From Aureisphaera galaxeae (GTDB taxonomy: Bacteria; Bacteroidota; Bacteroidia; Flavobacteriales; Flavobacteriaceae), in contig NZ_JAQQTF010000006.1 of NCBI RefSeq assembly GCF_028561275.1, positions 1 to 64,000 of the forward strand: 64,000 nucleotides of DNA, given 5' to 3'. A program made the position numbers and the translations under genes. This document shows positions 41,473 to 53,000 of the stretch, one piece after another. The notes under the pieces were generated by a model. The model was not told where the DNA came from and made no database searches. It saw only the letters and a program-made list of their open reading frames with translations. The stretch's first letter is position 1; each line of letters begins with the position of its first letter.

Positions 41473-44400
41473 CTACTCCTTAATCAAACGTTTGCTCGTT
41501 TGTCCACCACTACCTTCAATGACCAGAGTGTAACTGGCCGTGGCGAGGTTGGAAATATCAAGCGAGGTTTCCATTCCTGAATTTCTGAGATCATAGCTTG
41601 CCACCTTTCTTCCTACAAGGTCGAACAGTGTCACTTTCTCAAGTGTGATGTTCTGAGGATTACTAATGAAGACCACATCCGTTGCTGGATTGGGGTATAC
41701 AACAATGCTAGATAGGTTAACGGGAAGGTCTTCCAATCCTAGTACACTTTCTACCGTTAACTCAAACTCACAAGTAGACACATTTCCGTACTCGTCTTCT
41801 GCAGTCAAGGTAATCGTATACACTCCATCTGGAACCAAAGTACCTGCCACTGGATCTTGAGAAGTAATCGTCACGGGATCGGTACAGTTATCCACTGCGG
41901 TGGCTTCTCCTGTCGCAAAGTAATCTGGAATCTCATAGAACAACATTCCCGGTCCTGGATCTACCGTTTGGTCCGCTGGACAGGTAATTTCCGGCGCCAT
42001 GGTATCTACTACTGTTACCTCAGCGGTACAGGTAGCAAGGTTTCCATTTACATCTTCGGCAAATATCTGAACTGTGATCGGAGCTCCGATATCATCACAG
42101 TCGAACTCGAAGATATCGATGGCCGTGGTAAAGATCCCGCAGTTATCAGAAATGGTAGCCACATCCTCTGGGGTAATCACCGCCATTCCGTTTTCGTCTA
42201 GTTCTACGGTAATGTCCATACACACCACTTCTGGATCTATCGTATCCTCAACGGTCACCGTAGCGGTACAGCTTGCACTGTTACCATTCACATCGGTCAC
42301 GGTTAATGTAACCGTATTGTCGCCTACGTTACTACAATCGAAGGTGTCGATGTCCAATTCGTAGGTATCGATGCCGCAAGCATCGTTACTTCCGTTATCG
42401 ATATCGGATGGCAAGATGGTTACCGTTCCACTAGCATCTAACTGTACTGTGATGTCTTGACAGAACACCTCCGGTGCCGTCACATCTTCTACCGTTACGA
42501 TGGCAGTACAGGTAGAAACATTTCCATTGTCATCGGTCACAGTTAATGTTACCGTATTGTCGCCAACGTTACTACAGTCGAAAGTGTCGATGTCAACATC
42601 AAGACTAGCAATACCACAGTTGTCAGTAGAACCACCGTCTACATCACTAGCCGTAATGGTAGCATTTCCAGTAGCATCTAACTGAATCGTTATGTCTTGA
42701 CAAACAGCTACAGCAGCTTCGTCGTCATTCACAGTAATCGTGAAGGTACATACCGTAGTATTTCCATTGGCATCTGTCGCGGTGAATTCAACTGTGTTCA
42801 CACCTACTGGGAAATCACTTCCAGACGGTAATCCATCCGTTTGCGCTACAGTCACGCCACAAGCATCACTGGCTATGGCATCGCTAAAGGTTACCATAGC
42901 AGAACACAACCCAGGATCGGTTCCTGTTACTACGTCGGTAGGACAGGAAATCACTGGTGGGATATCGTCGATCACGGTTACCACTGCGATACAGCTTGAG
43001 CTGTTTCCATTTACATCCGTTACGGTTAGCGTAACATTGTTTGGACCTACATTACTACAATCGAAGGTGTCGATATCAATACTCAAACTCGCGACCCCAC
43101 AGGCATCGTTAGAACCTCCATCCACATCGGCTGGGGTGATGGTCGCATTTCCTGCAGCATCCAAGAACACATCAATATCCATACATACAGCATTGGGCGC
43201 CACGCTATCTTCAACGGTAACCACTGCAATACACGTAGCAACATTTCCATTTACATCGGTAACGGTTAATGTTACGTTATTGGGTCCTACATTCGAACAA
43301 TCGAAAGTAGATACGTCGATTGCCAAAGTATCGATACCGCAATTATCCGTGGAACCTCCGTCCACATCGGCAGCGGTGATACTAGCATTTCCTGAAGCGT
43401 CTAATTGTATGGTAATGTTCTGACAAACGGCATTAGGTGCCGTATCGTCCAAGTTCAAGGTGAAGTCGTTTCCGTCACCTCCTACGTAAGAAACCTTTCC
43501 TGTGATTCCACCAAAGGTTATGGAATCTCCTTCTGCTATACCAGCAAAGGTTCCAATAATGGCATCCGTGCCATCATTGTCGATAAGCACTATGGTTTCA
43601 CAGTTATCTTCAGCTGGACCAAAGTTATCGATAAGCGTTAGAGTTGATCCCGTTACATCTATAGTTCCTGTTACACTGATTTGATCGAAATCGGTTCCTG
43701 CATTCGTAAATCCGGCAATATTGAACTGTAACTCATCGCCAGCAGAGAAAGCAGTATTTCCTGTAATTGGGAATTGAGCTCTTCCGTTATCTCCAGCACG
43801 CAAAATACCATTCACTGTAATCGCATTGGCATCTATCAAGTCATTTGGCGGAATGGAAGCGATCGTTACAATACGTTCCGAACCAGTGGCATTAATCGTA
43901 ACATCTCCTCCGGTTTGTACCAAGGTTACATCGGTTCTAAAGGCGACTGCCCAAGAGGTAGAAATTCCTGAACCTCCATTCAATGTAATCGGAGCATTCT
44001 GTGTAGACGAGAAGGTACCATCAATACGAAGACCATCTTGTCCGCCTCCTACGGTATCTGGTGCGATCCCAGTAATGGTTATGGCTCCATTTTCGCTAGT
44101 TACAGTGGCATTTCCAACAGTTTCATTACCAAAATTGGCATTATTACCAACTCCTCCTGTACCAGTTATAGAAATGGTTCCATTACCCATGGTAGTTACT
44201 TGACAAGCATTTCGCAAGCTCATCCCAACATTGAAGTTTCCTGAACCGTTACCTCCAGTTCCGTTAAGGGTAATATTTCCTCCATTAGAGGCAAAAGTGG
44301 CGGTAAGCCCTTCAAATCCTCTATTGAAAGCAGCTCCATCACCTCCAGTTCCATCTATATTAATATTTCCTGTGCCTAAATCTTGTACGGTAGCAGCGTT

Positions 44401-47400
44401 GAAAACCACTCCTTGATTCCCATTTCCACTACCATTTCCTCCAACTCCCGTGATATTGATTTGACCATTGTTGGTCTCCACAAACACATTGCTTCCCCCT
44501 AGTTGCACTCCATGATTCGATGCAGCTGCATTATCACCAGTACCTATAAGCGTAATGGTTCCTCCATTGGTATCCCTAAAACCAGACGTTCCATTTAAAA
44601 ATATTCCTTGGTTGTTATTCCCTGTTGTGTTGGTTACAGTTCCATTCACCGTGATTCCTCCACCATTGGTGGTTACAACCGCATTATTACCAAAATATGC
44701 TCTATTGGTATTCACTCCTCCGGTTCCATTTGCCGTGATATCTACGTTTCCAGTTCCAGTAACATTGATGGTAGAACTTCCGTTTGCTAGAATACCATAA
44801 TTACTGTTACCCGTTCCATTTCCTCCAGAACCATTCAGCAGAACATTTCCATTAAGCGTATTTAAGGAAGAACCTCCCAAAATAGCGATACCATGATTGT
44901 TTGTAACTGCATTACCTCCATTTCCAGTAATGGAAATGTTACCAGTAGCAGTATCTGTTAGGGTTACTCCATTTTCGATACTCACCCCTCTACATGTATT
45001 ATTGGTTCCAGAACCGTTCCCAACTATCGTGATTCCTCCTCCAGCTGAGGTTATGGAAGTGTCATTTCTAAAAAACACTACTCCTTTACCATTATTGAAG
45101 CTTGTACCTGCCGTACCCGTAACATTAATTGCTCCCGTTCCCGTAGCGTTTACTGTAGCTCCTACAAAAATTAAAACTCCTTCATTGTTAGATCCAGATC
45201 CATCACCTCCAATTCCATTCATGGTAATACCTCCATCTATAGTAGTTACAAAAGTTCCTACTCCGCCAATTCGAATCCCTTGGTTGGAATTAATTCCATT
45301 ACCTCCAGTTCCGATAAGGCTTATACTTCCTGTTCCGGTATTCTCAACAAGGGAAGCACCAGAAATCTGAACTCCTAAATGTGTACTTCCTCCACCATTA
45401 CTGGTTCCTACTCCTTCAAACAGAATATTTCCTGTACCCGTGGTTCTTACGGCAGAAGCTTGGAAAACCTGCACCGCATCAAAATTGCTGGCACCGGACT
45501 GACTCCCACCTACATTACCATTAATTGCAATGTTTCCATCAACAGAAGTCATCAAGGCACCGTTGATTACCCTCGCTCGGGAACTTGCATTCAATGTTAG
45601 TGTTCCTGTGGTAAGGGTGCTTAGATCTGCTTCTACATCTATGAGTTCTGCATTTACATTTAGATCACTATTACCTATGGCTGTAGCATTGGTGATGAAA
45701 TTCACTGTATCCGTACCATCGTCTCCATTTATGATGAGATCGGCATCGTACAAGGCATCCAGCCCTTGTACATTGATGGTATCATTTCCAGTTCCCGAAT
45801 TGATCGTAAGACTGTTCGTTGGATTCACGAAGGTTACGCTTTCGCCTTGGGTGGAGTCAATAAATGAAATATTATCACTTGCTGTACCATCATCACTCAT
45901 GGTGATGGTTTCGTTACCTCCTGTAAAGGTAAATATGCGATCTACTACATTTAGGTTATCTATTACAGGTTCCAAGCCTGTATAGGTAATGGTACTATTT
46001 CCTGTTACGTCTACCGAGCCATCACTGCTATTTACGAAGGTATGGGTTACCGAAGCGAAGCTTCCCCCTCCTTGCAATGCCATGGCGTCTCCAGGTGTGG
46101 TGGTTTGATTTCCACCGTCGTAATTGATGGCATCTGTATAATTTCCACCTCCAAAGTCAACCGCAAGATTATCATCTCCATCCTGTGTATTGACATTGAT
46201 CGCTCCTGTAACAGATGCGATGGCTACCAAAGCATCGTTTCCGTCTTGTACGGCTCCTTGTCCTGCAATCACAGGTTTTGTGCTGTCACTAATTCTATAG
46301 TTGGTTCCATCTATGATGATGGTAAGATCGTCATCTACGCCCACAGTGTCATTGTATACAAGGTTTCCACTTGCATCTACTTCCACATTGATAGCACTTG
46401 ATCTAAGAATCACATCGTTTCCATCGCCTTGGTTGTAATAGATGTACCAAGTTTCTCCGTTGAATGCTACTGCACTACCATTGCTTAGTCCTGTAAAAGT
46501 CCCAGTAACGGCATCGGTTCCGTCATTGTTGATGAGCGTAAGAATTTCAAAAGGTGTCGCCGTAGACGAAGTATTGTCTATAAGGGTTAAGGTAGCGTCT
46601 GTGATGGTAACCGTTCCATTTACAACCACTTGATCGTACTCCGTTCCGGCGGTTGTGAAATTATCCACTTCCACTTCGAAGGTGTCGCCAGATCCCATGG
46701 TTAAATTACCATTCACAATCAGTTGTCCCGGTGATTGCCCCGGAGCCAATACACCATTAATAATGGTATTGGACGCATTAAATGACGCTCCCGCTGGAAT
46801 TCCGTTGGGGGTGTTGATCTCTCCTGTTGTAGTCGTGGCCGTAATGGTTCCTCCTGCTGTAATGCTTGCATTTCCAGAATTGATATCGATAGCACTTGCA
46901 GTCGCAACACCTGTACTTCCATTTAAAATGATGTTTCCATTGGTCGTAGAAACTGCCGAAGTGCCATCATAGCGATTTCCGTCGGAGGCATCTAGTGAAA
47001 CCCCATCAATTTGAATGGTTCCATCTACGGCAGAAATGCTAGACGATCCTACAACTTCCGATCCGTAGTTATTTGCCGTTCCTGAGCCTCCTAAACCAGA
47101 GATAGTGATATTTCCTGAAGCTGTAGTTGCGATTTGAGAACCTCCTCTCAAACTGAATCCTATATTGGTATTCCCTGTTCCGGCACCTCCAGTACCATTT
47201 ATAGTTATATTTCCTCCATTACTCGTAACAGTAGCATTGGGAATTTCCAAACCTCTGTTAAAATCTACTCCAGAACCTCCGGTACCTGCTAATTGAATGT
47301 TTCCATTACCGGTACTGGTAACCAAGGAACCCGATGTAAGTACAAGACCTTGATTGGAACTTCCTGTAGTTGTCCCACCATTTCCTGTTATGCTAATCGC

Positions 47401-49794
47401 ACCTGTACTAGTGGTAAATGTGCTCGCAGGGGCATTGCTAATTACAATCCCTGTATTAACGCTAACTCCACTTCCACTATTCCCTATCAATGTAATATCT
47501 CCACCTCCCAGATCACTTATGTCGACCCCTTGAAGTATGGTCATTCCATTGTTTTGATCTCCGGTTCCGGTTCCTCCAGTTCCCGTTAAGGATATTCCTC
47601 CTCCATTGGTCGATATATTTGTTGTGTCGGTTTGAAAGAAAATACCCGTAGTGGCAAGGGCGCCTGCCCCGGCAGTACCTGTCATAGAAATAGAACCGCT
47701 TCCTGTGGCGCTAATGGTCGCTCCAAATAAGGGAGCTACTCCTATATTAAAGTTTCCTGTTCCGTCTCCTCCGGTTCCTAGAATGGTAATATCTCCATCG
47801 ACAGATTGAACATTGGAAGATCCATCAAATCGTACACCTATAAGCAATTGACCTCCAGCCGTTGATAAGCACTCTCCGGTAATATTTATAGAACCTGAAG
47901 TGGACGACACCGTATTATTAATACGTACTCCGTCATTAGTGTTTCCAGTTCCGTTTCCATTACCATCAATTAATATCATTCCATCCTCTGCGGTAATACT
48001 ACTTCCATTTGCTAATTCAATTCCCATATTAGAGTTGCCGCCGCCTCCACCGGTTCCGAGAAGGGAAATAGTTCCTGCTCCGGTTGTACTTATCGTAGTT
48101 CCAGTGCTTAAAAAGTAAATACCTCGATTCCCATTTCCTGTAGTAGTTCCTCCCGTACCGTTAAGGGTGATATTTCCTCCTGTTGAAACTATATCGGCAT
48201 CACTTTGCATTGAGATACCGCGGTTATTATTGATACCCGTGCTGGCACCAACACCTGTTATCGTTATATCACCGGTAGAAGTACTTAGCTGATGGTTGGT
48301 TCTAATGAGAACTCCATGGTTATTTGTTGCTGTACCATTACCTGTACCATTACATACGATGGATCCTCCGTTTAGATCTCTTACAGTCGCATCATCGGCC
48401 AAAGTAATCCCTGCGTTGGTGTTCGCAGTTCCATTACCTCCAACTCCGGTAATGTTGATTCCTCCTCCGTTGGATTCGATTAATGAATTATTCTGAAAAA
48501 TAAACAGACCCGAATTAGAGTCGGTTCCATCGGCACCCGTTCCATTTAGTGTAATGCTTCCCGTTCCTGCAGTACGAACAATCCCTGCACTTCTTATTTC
48601 AATTCCGTGTCTTAAAGTGTTGCTATTATAGGCACCTTGCCCCGTAATGGAAATGTTTCCTGTACCCGTGGTTTCAATAATTCCTGAATTAACACGTACA
48701 CCTATATAATCGTCTCCTGCATCTGGCGTAGCTCCAGCATTGATCGTAATATCTCCATCGGTAGATTGAAGTAATGCTGCACTATTGATTTCAAAATTCT
48801 CTTCTGAAGTAAGGTTGATATCTCCAGTAGTCGTCAGATCTTCAGTAATGAAAAGAATTCCCGAAGTCACTATACAATCTCCAGATCCTAAGTCGGTTGG
48901 ATTGGTTTCGAAATCAATAGTGTCATCAGAATCAAAATTGATGGTTAAGTCCGCATCGAAAGCGGCATCCAATCCGATAACGGATAATGCGTCTACATCG
49001 GTTCCACCACTAATGGTAACTAATCCGGTTGGATTTTCGAAAGTAACGTCTTCAAAAGTACTTCCCGAAAAAATGTTAAACCCAGCGGTAGCCTCATTGG
49101 CCAATTGACAATCCGGATTGGGTATGTTTGTCAAATTAATTGTCAAATTGACAATAGAACTTATGGTTATCGGTTCCAAACCAGTAAAGGTTATGGACGA
49201 TTTTCCATCGATTTGTATCACACCATCACTTTTATTGAAATGGGTGATTATCACATCTTGATACTTTCCCGAGTTTCGGGTTACTTCCAGCACATCACCA
49301 GTAGTAGTCTGTTGTCCACGTCCTTCATAAAGGATGTGAATACCTAAATCAAGTACTTTTTCGTCTACGATTAAGGTATTGTCTAAATCATTTCCAACAA
49401 TTTGAATCGTTTGGTTGCTGGTACGATTGGATATCCCTTCTAAAACACTACCGTCCTTTTTTAGCAAGGCAATGTTTCCTGCAGAGGACATGCTTAGATG
49501 TAAGATCTCTTCATTTTGGAAATCCAATACAGAGGTCACATTTTGTTTTAAGTCTTTTACATGCATAGCACTACGCTGTTCGGCTCTTCTCACATCTTGC
49601 TGGGAAGGCAGTTTGGCCATAGGCTTTACAAATGCTGGGGTCTCATAATTCTGAGTAGCGAATTCTTCAGAATCTCTTGTTTCCACTTCCGGAATGGAAA
49701 GGGCAGTTGCGTTTTCTCTTTGTTGCCCATAAGTAAAGGCAGAGATTAATAAGCACCATAGCAGTGCCAGTCGCGGGGTAAGGATCAGTCTCAT
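41473..49794 (-). CDS. Giant T9SS surface protein with a duplicated beta-helix unit
   Basis: A 2,773-residue exported protein. After the signal (1-24) come two homologous ~1,070-residue units. Each opens with FTGLEPI/YTGLEPV (203, 1271) and a GLDAAFDADL/GLDALYDADL segment (274, 1344). Each then has a run of about 18-19 repeats of ~32 residues (345-975; 1410-1990) built on GxISITGxGGxGxGNxNxG, and closes with an autotransporter-like cap (VNGTVTITDATLTLID; DNDGTDAI). The pattern predicts long parallel beta-helices. Then seven HYR-like repeats of ~80 residues (about 2110-2685) and a type A sorting domain (2686-2773, ending SKRLIKE) follow. It is probably an adhesin with its own promoter. Confidence 0.9.
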   Translation of the reverse strand: MRLILTPRLALLWCLLISAFTYGQQRENATALSIPEVETRDSEEFATQNYETPAFVKPMAKLPSQQDVRRAEQRSAMHVKDLKQNVTSVLDFQNEEILHLSMSSAGNIALLKKDGSVLEGISNRTSNQTIQIVGNDLDNTLIVDEKVLDLGIHILYEGRGQQTTTGDVLEVTRNSGKYQDVIITHFNKSDGVIQIDGKSSITFTGLEPITISSIVNLTINLTNIPNPDCQLANEATAGFNIFSGSTFEDVTFENPTGLVTISGGTDVDALSVIGLDAAFDADLTINFDSDDTIDFETNPTDLGSGDCIVTSGILFITEDLTTTGDINLTSEENFEINSAALLQSTDGDITINAGATPDAGDDYIGVRVNSGIIETTGTGNISITGQGAYNSNTLRHGIEIRSAGIVRTAGTGSITLNGTGADGTDSNSGLFIFQNNSLIESNGGGINITGVGGNGTANTNAGITLADDATVRDLNGGSIVCNGTGNGTATNNHGVLIRTNHQLSTSTGDITITGVGASTGINNNRGISMQSDADIVSTGGNITLNGTGGTTTGNGNRGIYFLSTGTTISTTGAGTISLLGTGGGGGNSNMGIELANGSSITAEDGMILIDGNGNGTGNTNDGVRINNTVSSTSGSINITGECLSTAGGQLLIGVRFDGSSNVQSVDGDITILGTGGDGTGNFNIGVAPLFGATISATGSGSISMTGTAGAGALATTGIFFQTDTTNISTNGGGISLTGTGGTGTGDQNNGMTILQGVDISDLGGGDITLIGNSGSGVSVNTGIVISNAPASTFTTSTGAISITGNGGTTTGSSNQGLVLTSGSLVTSTGNGNIQLAGTGGSGVDFNRGLEIPNATVTSNGGNITINGTGGAGTGNTNIGFSLRGGSQIATTASGNITISGLGGSGTANNYGSEVVGSSSISAVDGTIQIDGVSLDASDGNRYDGTSAVSTTNGNIILNGSTGVATASAIDINSGNASITAGGTITATTTTGEINTPNGIPAGASFNASNTIINGVLAPGQSPGQLIVNGNLTMGSGDTFEVEVDNFTTAGTEYDQVVVNGTVTITDATLTLIDNTSSTATPFEILTLINNDGTDAVTGTFTGLSNGSAVAFNGETWYIYYNQGDGNDVILRSSAINVEVDASGNLVYNDTVGVDDDLTIIIDGTNYRISDSTKPVIAGQGAVQDGNDALVAIASVTGAINVNTQDGDDNLAVDFGGGNYTDAINYDGGNQTTTPGDAMALQGGGSFASVTHTFVNSSDGSVDVTGNSTITYTGLEPVIDNLNVVDRIFTFTGGNETITMSDDGTASDNISFIDSTQGESVTFVNPTNSLTINSGTGNDTINVQGLDALYDADLIINGDDGTDTVNFITNATAIGNSDLNVNAELIDVEADLSTLTTGTLTLNASSRARVINGALMTSVDGNIAINGNVGGSQSGASNFDAVQVFQASAVRTTGTGNILFEGVGTSNGGGSTHLGVQISGASLVENTGTGSISLIGTGGNGINSNQGIRIGGVGTFVTTIDGGITMNGIGGDGSGSNNEGVLIFVGATVNATGTGAINVTGTAGTSFNNGKGVVFFRNDTSITSAGGGITIVGNGSGTNNTCRGVSIENGVTLTDTATGNISITGNGGNAVTNNHGIAILGGSSLNTLNGNVLLNGSGGNGTGNSNYGILANGSSTINVTGTGNVDITANGTGGVNTNRAYFGNNAVVTTNGGGITVNGTVTNTTGNNNQGIFLNGTSGFRDTNGGTITLIGTGDNAAASNHGVQLGGSNVFVETNNGQINITGVGGNGSGNGNQGVVFNAATVQDLGTGNINIDGTGGDGAAFNRGFEGLTATFASNGGNITLNGTGGNGSGNFNVGMSLRNACQVTTMGNGTISITGTGGVGNNANFGNETVGNATVTSENGAITITGIAPDTVGGGQDGLRIDGTFSSTQNAPITLNGGSGISTSWAVAFRTDVTLVQTGGDVTINATGSERIVTIASIPPNDLIDANAITVNGILRAGDNGRAQFPITGNTAFSAGDELQFNIAGFTNAGTDFDQISVTGTIDVTGSTLTLIDNFGPAEDNCETIVLIDNDGTDAIIGTFAGIAEGDSITFGGITGKVSYVGGDGNDFTLNLDDTAPNAVCQNITIQLDASGNASITAADVDGGSTDNCGIDTLAIDVSTFDCSNVGPNNVTLTVTDVNGNVATCIAVVTVEDSVAPNAVCMDIDVFLDAAGNATITPADVDGGSNDACGVASLSIDIDTFDCSNVGPNNVTLTVTDVNGNSSSCIAVVTVIDDIPPVISCPTDVVTGTDPGLCSAMVTFSDAIASDACGVTVAQTDGLPSGSDFPVGVNTVEFTATDANGNTTVCTFTITVNDDEAAVAVCQDITIQLDATGNATITASDVDGGSTDNCGIASLDVDIDTFDCSNVGDNTVTLTVTDDNGNVSTCTAIVTVEDVTAPEVFCQDITVQLDASGTVTILPSDIDNGSNDACGIDTYELDIDTFDCSNVGDNTVTLTVTDVNGNSASCTATVTVEDTIDPEVVCMDITVELDENGMAVITPEDVATISDNCGIFTTAIDIFEFDCDDIGAPITVQIFAEDVNGNLATCTAEVTVVDTMAPEITCPADQTVDPGPGMLFYEIPDYFATGEATAVDNCTDPVTITSQDPVAGTLVPDGVYTITLTAEDEYGNVSTCEFELTVESVLGLEDLPVNLSSIVVYPNPATDVVFISNPQNITLEKVTLFDLVGRKVASYDLRNSGMETSLDISNLATASYTLVIEGSGGQTSKRLIKE

Positions 49795-49837
49795 AGTTTA
49801 TTGAATTGGTTGATACTGTTAACTAGTTGTAAAGCCC

Positions 49838-49845
49838 CAAAAATA
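49838..49845 (-). promoter_or_regulatory. -7 promoter box of the 2,773-residue giant gene
   Basis: The minus strand reads TATTTTTG (TAnnTTTG), 43 bases before the ATG at 49794. With the terminator at 50001-50034 it makes this gene a separate transcription unit. Confidence 0.5.
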
Positions 49846-50000
49846 GAATTTTAAGTGACACTTTTGTAGGAAAAAGGGTGGACAAAAGGGCGGACAAATC
49901 ATTAAAACACTGGTAATCAGCAAATAAATCGGATTATATACACATTTTATCACCAAAAAAAGACTGCCAAATCATAGTATAATAGTAAGAAAACAACATA

Positions 50001-50034
50001 AAAATAGCCCCTCACAAAATTGCTGTGAGGGGCT
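50001..50034 (-). terminator. Terminator of the 2,654-residue giant gene
   Basis: AGCCCCTCACA (50006-50016) pairs perfectly with TGTGAGGGGCT (50024-50034). On the minus strand a TATTTTTAT tract follows. Confidence 0.8.
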
Positions 50035-50092
50035 CGCCTAATCAAACCGTGACTGCTGTCACTATAAAAAACTATTAACCTATTTATGAATA

Positions 50093-53000
50093 TTATTCTT
50101 TGATGAGCGTTTTGGTAATTTGTCCTTGTTCTCCTTTTATGAATACCATATAAGTAGCTGAACTTAGATTCGAAATATCCATAGCTTTCTCGGCACCCAT
50201 ATCGGTAAGATCGAATGTTTGAATTAATCGACCATTCATATCATAAATGGAAGCGGTTTCCAAAGCTATCTGCATTGGATTGCTCAAGTATACCCACTGC
50301 GAAGCTGGATTTGGATATAGTACGACGGTCGAAAGATCGATCGCATTGTCTTCCAGACCCAACACACTTTCAACAATTAACTCAAACTCACAGGTGGAAA
50401 CGTTTCCATATTCATCTTCTGCCGTTAAGGTGATGGTATACACTCCATCCGGTACTAATGTACCTGCGACAGGATCCTGAGCAGTGATCGTCACTGGATC
50501 GGTACAGTTATCCATAACCGTGGCCTCTCCCGTTGCGAAGTAATCTGGAATTTCATAGAACAGGTTTCCAGCTCCCGGATCAACCGTTTGGTCTTCAGGA
50601 CACGTAATGACTGGTGCCAATACATCTACCACTGTAACCTGAGCGGTACAAGTGGCCAAGTTTCCACTGGCATCGTTAGCAAATACCTGAACAGTGATAG
50701 GTGCTCCAATATCATCACAGCTAAACTCGAAAATATCGATGGCCGTAGTTTCTATGGCACAGTTGTCTGTAAATGTGGCCACATCCTCTGGTAGAATGGA
50801 TACAAAACCATTTTCGTCTAGCTCGACCGTGATATCCATGCAAACTACTTCTGGATCTATATTGTCTTCAACTGTCACGACAGCAGTACAACTAGCGCTG
50901 TTCCCGTTTACATCGGTAACGGTTAAGGTCACCACATTATCTCCTATCATAGAGCAGTCGAACGTGTCAATATCCAATTCATAAGTGTCGATGCCACAGG
51001 CATCCGTACTTCCATTATCGATCATGGTACCATCTATGATTGCCATTCCCGTATCATCTAATTGAACGGTAATGTCCTGACATACCACCATCGGTGCAGT
51101 AACGTCTACTACAGTAACCATGGCGGTACAGGTTGAGATGTTGCCATGAATATCTGTTACTGTTAGCACCACATTATTTATCCCTACGTTACTGCAATCG
51201 AAGGTGGAAACATCAATGGATGAGGAAGCCACCCCACAGTTGTCCGTCTCGACCCCTGTGACGTCAACAGCCGTGATGGTAGCCATCCCTGTATCATCCA
51301 ATTGTATAGTGATGTCCTGACATGCAATGACAGGAGCCTCATTATCTTCTACGGTAATATTGAAAGTACATACCGTTGTATTACCACTACCGTCTGTAGC
51401 GGTGAATTCTACCGTACTTGTGCCCACTGGGAAATCACTTCCAGAAGGAAGTCCACCCGTTTGCGCTACGGTGACAGTTCCACAATTATCCAATGTTATG
51501 GCGTCGGCAAAAGTTACTATCGCAGAGCACATTCCGGGATCATTACTAGTAGTAACATCCGAAGGACATGAAATTGTTGGTGCAATGGAATCTTCAACGG
51601 TAACAATTGCTGTACATGTTGAAGTATTACCGTTTACATCCATAACCGTAAGTACTACATTATTGTCTCCTATATCCGCACAAGTAAACTCGGTAATGTC
51701 TATGGAGGTTGATTGTACTCCACAGGCGTCATTAGAACCATTATCTATATCGCCAGCCGTAATGGAAGCCATTCCATTGTCATCTAATTGAACCGTAATG
51801 TTCTGGCAGATGGCCGCCGGTGCCACTGTATCTTCCACGGTAACTACAGCTGTACACGTAGAAGTATTTCCATTGACATCTGTTACGGTTAATACCACGT
51901 TGTTATCCCCAACGTCGCTACATGTAAAGTCGGTCACGTCTATAGAAGTTGACTGAATACCACAGGCATCATTAGAACCATTGTCTATATCTCCAGCTGT
52001 AATGGAAGCCATTCCATTGGCATCCAATTGTACTGTAATGTTCTGACAAAGGGCTGTAGGTGCTACGGTATCTTCTACGGTAACTACGGCCGTACAAGTG
52101 GAAGTATTTCCATTGACATCGGTTACGGTTAATACCACATTATTATCTCCAACATCGCTACACGTAAAGTCGGTCACATCTATAGAAGTTGACTGAATAC
52201 CACAGGCATCATTAGAACCATTATCAACATCGCTCGCAGTTATGGAAGCCATTCCATTGGCATCTAATTGAACCGTAATGTTCTGACAAATGGCAACTGG
52301 TGCCACCATATCTTCTACCGTTACAACAGCTGTACAAGTCGAAGTATTTCCATTTACATCGGTAGCGGTAAGAATCACATTGTTGTCTCCTACATCGCTA
52401 CAAGTAAAATCGGTTACATCTATGGATACGGATTGCATTCCACATACATCATTGGATCCGTTGTCGATATCCGCGACTGCAATGGAAGCCATTCCGTTGG
52501 CATCCAATTGTACTGTAATGTTCTGGCATAATGCGGTAGGAGCCACATTGTCTTCTATTATTACATTTACTGGGAAACTAACCGAATTCCCTGCTCCATC
52601 GGTAATGGTGGTAGTGACCAAAGTAGGAGTTCCCACATCCGAACAATCGAAATTCTCTTCCGTAAAGGTGTACACCAAGGAATCTGGACAGTTCTCCACT
52701 AGGGTAATCACTGTAAGTAGTTCTGTGGATGTTAGTGTTGTATTCCCGGAAGCATCCAATTGAAGGGTTAGATCCACAGGGTTTCCGGCCAAGGTTGGTG
52801 AATCATCTCCCCTTGCCCACACTCTGTGAATGGTGTTTGTATTGAAGGCTCCTACACGAGAATCCATGGTCCAGCGGCTATTGCCAGCTGTTCCTATTTC
52901 CCACAGACGGCTTTGCATTGGAGGTCCGTTGAGCTTGAAGAACGGTCTTCGCGTTAATGATCGCTCTAAACCAGACAAGAATCCAGTAGCTACGCCTGGA

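Noticed and set aside
42740-46401. Long open frames on the plus strand opposite the 2,773-residue giant gene
   Set aside because: They are mirror effects of the Gly/Thr/Asn-rich repeats on the other strand. They have low-complexity sequence, no signal or domain, and no start context.
51578-52537. Regular 240-base repeats as a possible CRISPR-like array
   Set aside because: The repeats are in one continuous reading frame coding protein domains, with no short repeat and unique spacer structure.
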